45,575 bases of DNA, taken from Barnesiella intestinihominis YIT 11860. Its GTDB lineage: Bacteria > Bacteroidota > Bacteroidia > Bacteroidales > Barnesiellaceae. Positions 42,598 through 45,575 of the stretch are shown in pieces; the stretch's first letter is position 1, and every line of letters starts with the position of its first letter. The stretch lies in the NCBI RefSeq assembly GCF_000296465.1, contig NZ_JH815203.1, positions 853,015 to 898,589 on the forward strand. The letters are read 5' to 3'. Below the pieces are notes generated by a model. That model saw only the letters and a list, made by a program, of their open reading frames with translations. It made no database searches and was not told where the DNA came from. A program made the translations under genes and the position numbers.

Positions 42598-45474
42598 CTA
42601 TTCATTCCGATAATGGTACTTATACAATGTCGTAGTTTTCTCCCCCTCTTTCACACGCACCAATCGCCCCACATCATCATACTCATAATAAGTCGTATGC
42701 CCCCGAGGATCGGTCGAAGAGGTAATTCCCACCAGCGGCTCATACGTATAAACGGTTACCTGTGCCGACGGCAGTTCCGTACGCAATCGGGCCAGCAACA
42801 TTCCGTCTGGAATTTCAGCCGCAGCGAAAGCCTCGGCATCCCCTATGATACTCTCTACTTGCTCCCAAGAGGCATTCTTGATTTCTGCCACCGGGTATTG
42901 ATAACTATATCCCCACAAGTAAATGGTAGTGAGATTATCCAATCCCGTTTTTGATTTCAGCTTTCCCGAATCATAATAGGTATAATCACTCTGTTTCTCA
43001 AACGCATTGTTCCCTCCATCACGATAAAAATACGATACAGGACGCACAACAGACGTATCGTTGTTTACTTTTCCGTATAGAATCTGTTCGGTATAGATTT
43101 TATCATACTCGATATCGCCTTTGTATTTCACATATTCTCGCACAATAGGCGAAGTGATGCAATTGCCGGCTTCCATCGCTTCTCTCACAAGCTGTGGATA
43201 TCCAGCATAATTATCCGATGAATAATAATACCTCGATGCGACACTGTCTCCCTCGCTGGTATATACCCGTTTTTCCCGCACGTTGAACAACCGTTCCCGA
43301 TCGTCATACGTATATAATTCCGCCGTTTCGAAAAACGTTCCGCCGCTATCGTCATAACGCTTGGTTATCGTCCAATCCAAATGCTGTAACCCCACATAAA
43401 TAGGATACGCAATCACTTCATAATCTATCTGTTGAGAGCTCGAAGTATTTTCATAAAGCACACTCGGTTTAAATATATCGGTAAATGCCGCCTTCGAAAA
43501 ACAATATACATTATGTCCACTCCCACATTTACCTGTTCTACCCACGAACAAAGTTTTTGTATTCACCAGAATACCCTGTATATACTGGTTATTATCGGCG
43601 TATTTATAAATAGTGTGTTCCTGCAATCGATCTCCCTTGTATATTTTGCGGTCTATCAGATGCGGAGTATCGATCAGAGCACTCCAATAAATGGCCTTAT
43701 TTCCCGATGCATTGGATTGGTCGTATAAATAATCATACCGTTCGACAGTTTTCCCTCCGGTACTCGTATATTCCGCCACCTCGTCATACCACACCATGCA
43801 ATTATCGTTAAACAATGTAATATTGGCATTTTTCTCACTCACGATTACCCAATGAGCGTCTAATACAGAAGGCTCTCCCGATCCTTCCGGATTCTCGATA
43901 GGATCAACTATATTGATCACTTTCTGAGTCCTTTCCGAGACATATCCCCAGTCCGATGTATTCACGATAATACTTCCATATCCCGATTCATTGGAGCCAT
44001 ATTTGTAACTTTTGGTTATCTCTTGACCCGAACTCGGATCATATTGACTCAATCGTTTGATACGTAAACCGCAAGTGATATCGGTCGAATCGCCAGTCAT
44101 TTCCGACACGCTCAATGCTCGATTCATTTCGTACTCGAAAGTCGTATAACCGCCTGTCGGGTAAACAATTTTCTCCAATATCTTCGCTTTCATAGCTGAT
44201 TCTTCGGAATGCCCATCTCCACAACCGACACTTTGGATACTATCTAATAATTGTACAATATACCGAGGGAACAAATTATTTATCCCAGCATTCACCTCCC
44301 CGGTATAATATCCGAATTTGTCTTGCGCATAAACATTCTCAAAAGACTGCGTATTGTAGCTGAATCGATAAGTCCCATCGCCGGTTACCGAAACCGAACC
44401 CAACAAATCGGTTGTCAGGTCGGAATAAAAATCAACCCGACGGATAACTTTCGCATCCTTGTTCAAGACCTTTATTTGCTTCAATATCTCAGCTCGCGAA
44501 GGGTTATTATTATAACTGAATTCCACACGCCCCAAAGGGAACTCGATCGATGTCAAACCCTTGTCATAACTCATCCTATAATTTTCAACATGTTGAAATT
44601 CACTTATACTCTTATGTTCAAAATCAAAACTAAGTTCAGCCTTAACAAATGTAGCGTTGTGATATCGGGCAAATGACTTTATTGTTACCGGTTTATAATG
44701 AAACAATATCTCCTGCCCCGTGGGATAAGTTATTTTCCGCAACACATAAGCTACATCTAACGGATTCTCGGTGATCGTACAAACCACAAAATTTCGAGGC
44801 TCGTTCACCCTATCACCATACCAATAAACCACCCCGTTTGTATCGGTCACTTTAAATCCCACGATCGGCCTGTGTTTTAACCCGATGACCTCTATCCGCA
44901 ACGGTGATTGTTTAATTTGACGTACGCTGTAACCATTGGCTTTCGTCTCGATAATGAAACTGCAACTCCCGCTCAATGTATTTACAGTAAAGATATCATG
45001 CTCGCCGTCATAGCCCCACGACCATTCAAAATCCGTTGTCGGTGAAGCCCAATAAGCGACAGAATCAGGGTGTATCAAATAGGGATTATCCGGTATTTTC
45101 TCCGGTTTACACATTTCGTCTATTTTCCCGAAACTCTTTCGTGTAACTCGCAGTCCCGGCAACAAACTCCACCCGTAACCGAGAATCCCCACTGGATCCT
45201 CCACTTTGATTCCCGATGCGTGATAGGCTATACTGAACGGCAGTGAACCGCCGTCCGGCATAGGTATCGAGAATAAAGGAATGCTGATATCCACTACCCC
45301 TGTCGCTTTGGACACCGGATAGAACTCAAATCTGTTGAACTGGGAAGACAATGGCGACGTCATACTTATATCGGGCATCTTATTTACTAAATATTCCTCG
45401 TCCTGCGCATGCGCTACAATAGGCAATGTCACCATCAAGATCATACAAAGCGTTTTATTTAATCGTGTCCTCAT
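42598..45474 (-). CDS. RHS/YD-repeat protein lacking the C-terminal core domain
   Basis: A 958-residue protein with a signal peptide ending at VAHAQ. The N-terminal part matches the Bacteroidetes RHS opening: VSKATGVVDISIPLFSIPM, SIAYHASGIKVEDPVGILGYGWSL, FTVNTLSGSCSFIIE and ITYPTGQEILFHYKP. RHS/YD-type strands follow, with only one clear YD motif at the very end (SSTDPRGHTTYYEYDDVGRL). There is no RHS-associated core motif and no separate toxin tail; the protein stops 20-odd residues past that YD repeat. Bacteroidales proteins of this short type are surface shells of unclear function. The next gene starts at or just after its stop codon, so the two probably work together. Confidence 0.85.
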   Translation of the reverse strand: MRTRLNKTLCMILMVTLPIVAHAQDEEYLVNKMPDISMTSPLSSQFNRFEFYPVSKATGVVDISIPLFSIPMPDGGSLPFSIAYHASGIKVEDPVGILGYGWSLLPGLRVTRKSFGKIDEMCKPEKIPDNPYLIHPDSVAYWASPTTDFEWSWGYDGEHDIFTVNTLSGSCSFIIETKANGYSVRQIKQSPLRIEVIGLKHRPIVGFKVTDTNGVVYWYGDRVNEPRNFVVCTITENPLDVAYVLRKITYPTGQEILFHYKPVTIKSFARYHNATFVKAELSFDFEHKSISEFQHVENYRMSYDKGLTSIEFPLGRVEFSYNNNPSRAEILKQIKVLNKDAKVIRRVDFYSDLTTDLLGSVSVTGDGTYRFSYNTQSFENVYAQDKFGYYTGEVNAGINNLFPRYIVQLLDSIQSVGCGDGHSEESAMKAKILEKIVYPTGGYTTFEYEMNRALSVSEMTGDSTDITCGLRIKRLSQYDPSSGQEITKSYKYGSNESGYGSIIVNTSDWGYVSERTQKVINIVDPIENPEGSGEPSVLDAHWVIVSEKNANITLFNDNCMVWYDEVAEYTSTGGKTVERYDYLYDQSNASGNKAIYWSALIDTPHLIDRKIYKGDRLQEHTIYKYADNNQYIQGILVNTKTLFVGRTGKCGSGHNVYCFSKAAFTDIFKPSVLYENTSSSQQIDYEVIAYPIYVGLQHLDWTITKRYDDSGGTFFETAELYTYDDRERLFNVREKRVYTSEGDSVASRYYYSSDNYAGYPQLVREAMEAGNCITSPIVREYVKYKGDIEYDKIYTEQILYGKVNNDTSVVRPVSYFYRDGGNNAFEKQSDYTYYDSGKLKSKTGLDNLTTIYLWGYSYQYPVAEIKNASWEQVESIIGDAEAFAAAEIPDGMLLARLRTELPSAQVTVYTYEPLVGITSSTDPRGHTTYYEYDDVGRLVRVKEGEKTTTLYKYHYRNE

Positions 45475-45496
45475 AGCTTATCTTTTACCGATAGAA

Positions 45497-45504
45497 CAAA
45501 TTTA
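45497..45504 (-). promoter_or_regulatory. Possible -7 element of the RHS operon
   Basis: On the minus strand TAAATTTG matches TAnnTTTG, 23 bp before the start codon at 45474. No TTTG is found at the expected -33 position. Confidence 0.4.
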
Positions 45505-45575
45505 ATCGTATAAAAAAGAGTTTTTATTATAAACAAAAATCCATAATACCCCTTGATGTCTTCCTCCTATGGAGT

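Noticed and set aside
42598-45474. Polymorphic toxin system (RHS toxin plus immunity gene)
   Set aside because: No toxin domain follows the YD repeat and the downstream gene is an exported T9SS cargo, not an immunity protein.

Overview
The window reads as the chromosome of a Bacteroidales bacterium. Seen directly: several Bacteroidetes-type promoters, including an exact TTTG-N19-TAnnTTTG upstream of rsmD; lipoprotein signals; and C-terminal sorting domains of the type IX secretion system (T9SS). From family knowledge: PorW/SprE-like and PorX-like genes, a FimB/Mfa2-type fimbrial lipoprotein, a bacterial alpha-2-macroglobulin, a DUF5723 protein and an RHS protein. A gut genus such as Barnesiella or Coprobacter would fit, but that is inference only.

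Layout. 1-450: a tandem intergenic repeat carrying leftward promoter motifs, then rsmD with its own promoter. 1054-5604 (-): a 1516-residue multidomain T9SS cargo protein. 5765-7360: a small redox operon on the minus strand (DUF6132-like membrane protein, lipoprotein thioredoxin, 2[4Fe-4S] ferredoxin, MarR regulator), with an operator-like repeat array over its promoter and a MITE after its last gene. 7837-15104: aroA, a small membrane protein, a zinc/manganese-type ABC permease, porW, porX and tsaE, all on the plus strand and tightly packed. 15215-20045: an Imm17-like membrane protein, a fimbrial lipoprotein, a polytopic membrane protein (-), a B3/4-domain protein and a dicarboxylate/amino acid:cation symporter. 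20123-25948: a 1941-residue alpha-2-macroglobulin-like protein without a recognisable thioester. 26866-30026: a lipoprotein paired with a DUF5723 beta-barrel-type protein. 30671-36961: three secreted proteins in a row (S74 autochaperone with sorting tail; gingipain-family C25 peptidase; four-repeat protein with sorting tail). 37577-40678 (-): mdh, the threonylcarbamoyl-AMP synthase gene and an NlpE-like lipoprotein. 41344-41431 (-): tRNA-Ser(GGA). 41535-45474 (-): an RHS/YD protein overlapping a small T9SS cargo gene.

The main theme is the cell surface and secretion through T9SS. PorW and PorX belong to the secretion machinery and its control, and at least four genes here (1516, 355, 888 and about 352 residues) carry type A-like sorting tails, while the C25 protein ends in a different stacked-strand domain. 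tsaC-type and tsaE genes both serve the tRNA t6A pathway.

Two repeat systems stand out. A REP-like palindromic family fills seven of the larger gene-free gaps (7.4, 16.8, 26.4, 30.3, 37.2, 39.5 and 41.0 kb); two copies are nearly identical over about 120 bp. A 194-bp MITE with 21-bp terminal inverted repeats occurs twice. I saw no CRISPR array, rRNA, complete insertion sequence or prophage. The least explained parts are the three-gene secreted cluster at 30.7-37.0 kb, with sharp base-composition changes inside its genes, and the operator array of the redox operon.
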